Shown: piece after piece, positions 5,737 to 6,867 of the stretch
How positions within the stretch are numbered: position 1 is the first letter of the stretch
Layout: each line of letters opens with the position of its first letter
Origin: Balneolales bacterium
GTDB taxonomy: Bacteria; Bacteroidota; Rhodothermia; Balneolales; Natronogracilivirgulaceae
Direction: 5' to 3'
Assembly: GCA_007133875.1 (NCBI GenBank)
Contig: SLLW01000403.1
Location: 1-6,867 of the forward strand
Length of the DNA: 6,867 nucleotides
Notes under the pieces: generated by a model
Database searches by the model: none
Seen by the model: only the letters and a program-made list of their open reading frames with translations
Told to the model about the DNA's origin: nothing
Program-made: the position numbers and the translations under genes

Positions 5737-6786
5737 CTAATCGCTTTCCCTGTTCTGTTTGGGCAGTTTTTGTTCTGCAGATACACCCGAACTCCTGCCC
5801 ATCAGCATATCCAGAAAGGCCTCGCGAACCTCTTTGCTGCTGTCCCGGAAATATAAAAAAGGGACATGCCGGTCGGGCTGACTGGTATCGGCTTCTATAC
5901 CCCAAAGCGGTATGAGATCATTGGGCACCATGGAATAGCGGGCATCACCAATGATGGTCTCCTTTTCCGGATGACGTATGAGGTATCCGTCGGAGAATCG
6001 CTGAAATCGCAGCAGATCTCCGTAAAGTGTGGTGGATTTCATATGCGAATAGTCGTACTCCGGTCTGATGAGCGGTGTGCTTTTCCCCGGATAAACCTGT
6101 GATGAGGAGAAGAGTCCCGACCGAACAGCGTCGACATGGACGGTATCACGTGACAAATAGGTGCTTCGCCACAAAACCAGGTTTCCGATGGTCGGTTTGA
6201 CCACCATTCGTTCAACCGGGTGATTCCGGCTTTCCGCCACCTTCTCCATGGCAGCCGTTCCTCGCTCTCGTTGAACAAATCCCGCCATCAGGTAGAGCAG
6301 AAGCCAGCCCAAAAAGGCCCATGCAAATACCTGCCGTCGAAAATACCAGGAAGCGGCTACCAGGACTGCCATTACAGATGTAAGCAGCGGATCCACAATT
6401 GGCAGCAGGTTCCAGGCGAACCGGGTATCGGAGAAAGGCCAAAGAAGCTCGGTCCCGTAACTGGTGACGGCATCCAGCAGGCCGTGTGATGCAAATCCGA
6501 GGAGGCTGAAAAAAAACAGTTCCCGGAACGAAAGGTAGTTTCGCATCAGCCACCACAGCAGTGCGGCAGTGATCAGTGCCCCGACCGGGATGAAAAGAAA
6601 CGCATGGGTGAACTGGCGATGGATTTCAATATTGAATAGCGGATCTGCTGGATGATGGATAAATGTCTCCAGATCCGGCAGGAGAGCTGCAAAAAATGCC
6701 GTAAACGCGGCCGGCCGGTGCTTTTTTTCAGAGGAGACAGATTGTGCGGCCGCTGCACCGGCTAATCCGTGGGTCAGGGGGTCCAT
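5737..6786 (-). CDS. Membrane-bound putative metal-dependent hydrolase, DUF457/YdjM family
   Basis: Integral membrane protein of the DUF457 family (YdjM/YbcI type, annotated as inner-membrane putative metal-dependent hydrolase); the true substrate is unknown. The family signature starts at the N-terminus, MDPLTHGLAGA, which fixes the start at 6786. Conserved polar residues of the presumed metal site follow: H6, D38 in LLPDLE, H56-RQFT-H61, and H101-GLLD105-AVTSYGT with LLWPFSDTRF, then D132 in IVDPLLT. Hydrophobic segments occur near 61-80, 90-108, 127-147 and 153-171, interleaved with these motifs. From about 175 to 349 the protein is soluble, with DARYSMVP at 281-288, a motif I recall from longer members. 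The 349-aa length fits the longer branch of the family. No clear ribosome site is visible before the ATG. It is convergent with the DUF4168 gene and shares its terminator region. Confidence 0.88.
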   Translation of the reverse strand: MDPLTHGLAGAAAAQSVSSEKKHRPAAFTAFFAALLPDLETFIHHPADPLFNIEIHRQFTHAFLFIPVGALITAALLWWLMRNYLSFRELFFFSLLGFASHGLLDAVTSYGTELLWPFSDTRFAWNLLPIVDPLLTSVMAVLVAASWYFRRQVFAWAFLGWLLLYLMAGFVQRERGTAAMEKVAESRNHPVERMVVKPTIGNLVLWRSTYLSRDTVHVDAVRSGLFSSSQVYPGKSTPLIRPEYDYSHMKSTTLYGDLLRFQRFSDGYLIRHPEKETIIGDARYSMVPNDLIPLWGIEADTSQPDRHVPFLYFRDSSKEVREAFLDMLMGRSSGVSAEQKLPKQNRESD

Positions 6787-6832
6787 TTCAGGGAAATTTC
6801 GTATTTACTGATGCAGTCAGGTTTGCTGAGCG

Positions 6833-6844
6833 TTTGTGCACAAA
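6833..6844. promoter_or_regulatory. 12-bp palindrome TTTGTGCACAAA upstream of the DUF457 gene
   Basis: Perfect inverted repeat TTTGTGCACAAA, 46 bp before the DUF457 start on the minus strand, a position suited to an operator or promoter-overlapping site. No clear -35/-10 pair is visible in the 81 bp between the start and the window edge. A chance palindrome of this length is expected once or twice per window, so the call is tentative. Confidence 0.2.
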
Positions 6845-6867
6845 TCACAGGCACATTCTGTAGAAAA

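Overview
The window looks like an ordinary chromosomal segment of a Gram-negative bacterium at moderate GC. The left-hand gene is a TamB-family outer-membrane biogenesis protein, which implies a double membrane. Several exported or membrane proteins follow, and the tRNA gene does not encode its CCA end. The style of the TamB, DUF4168 and serine hydrolase proteins suggests the Bacteroidota/Balneolota/Rhodothermota (FCB) group. This is an inference from family flavour, with low to moderate confidence. No phage, plasmid, CRISPR, insertion sequence or defence genes are visible.

Layout, left to right. (1) Positions 2-1615 (+) hold the C-terminal part of a TamB (DUF490) protein whose start lies outside the window. 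(2) A 159-bp gap with two palindromes precedes pheA (1775-2953, +), a bifunctional chorismate mutase/prephenate dehydratase with an ACT regulatory domain. (3) A tRNA-Pro(GGG) gene (3093-3166, +) has its own likely promoter and a strong intrinsic terminator. The stretch just after it carries short tandem repeats. (4) Positions 4737-3379 (-) encode a secreted beta-lactamase-fold serine hydrolase. (5) After a 342-bp AT-rich divergent intergenic region comes a small secreted DUF4168 protein (5080-5604, +). It ends at a terminator that probably serves both directions. (6) Positions 6786-5737 (-) encode a membrane-bound DUF457/YdjM-type putative metal-dependent hydrolase that converges on that terminator.

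The genes do not form one pathway. TamB serves envelope biogenesis, PheA commits chorismate to phenylalanine, and the last three are independent envelope or secreted proteins, each apparently its own transcription unit. I found no convincing new multi-gene system. The best leads are a gap-free internal duplication in the DUF4168 protein, a 21-nt near-perfect palindrome upstream of pheA, and phased short direct repeats downstream of the tRNA gene.
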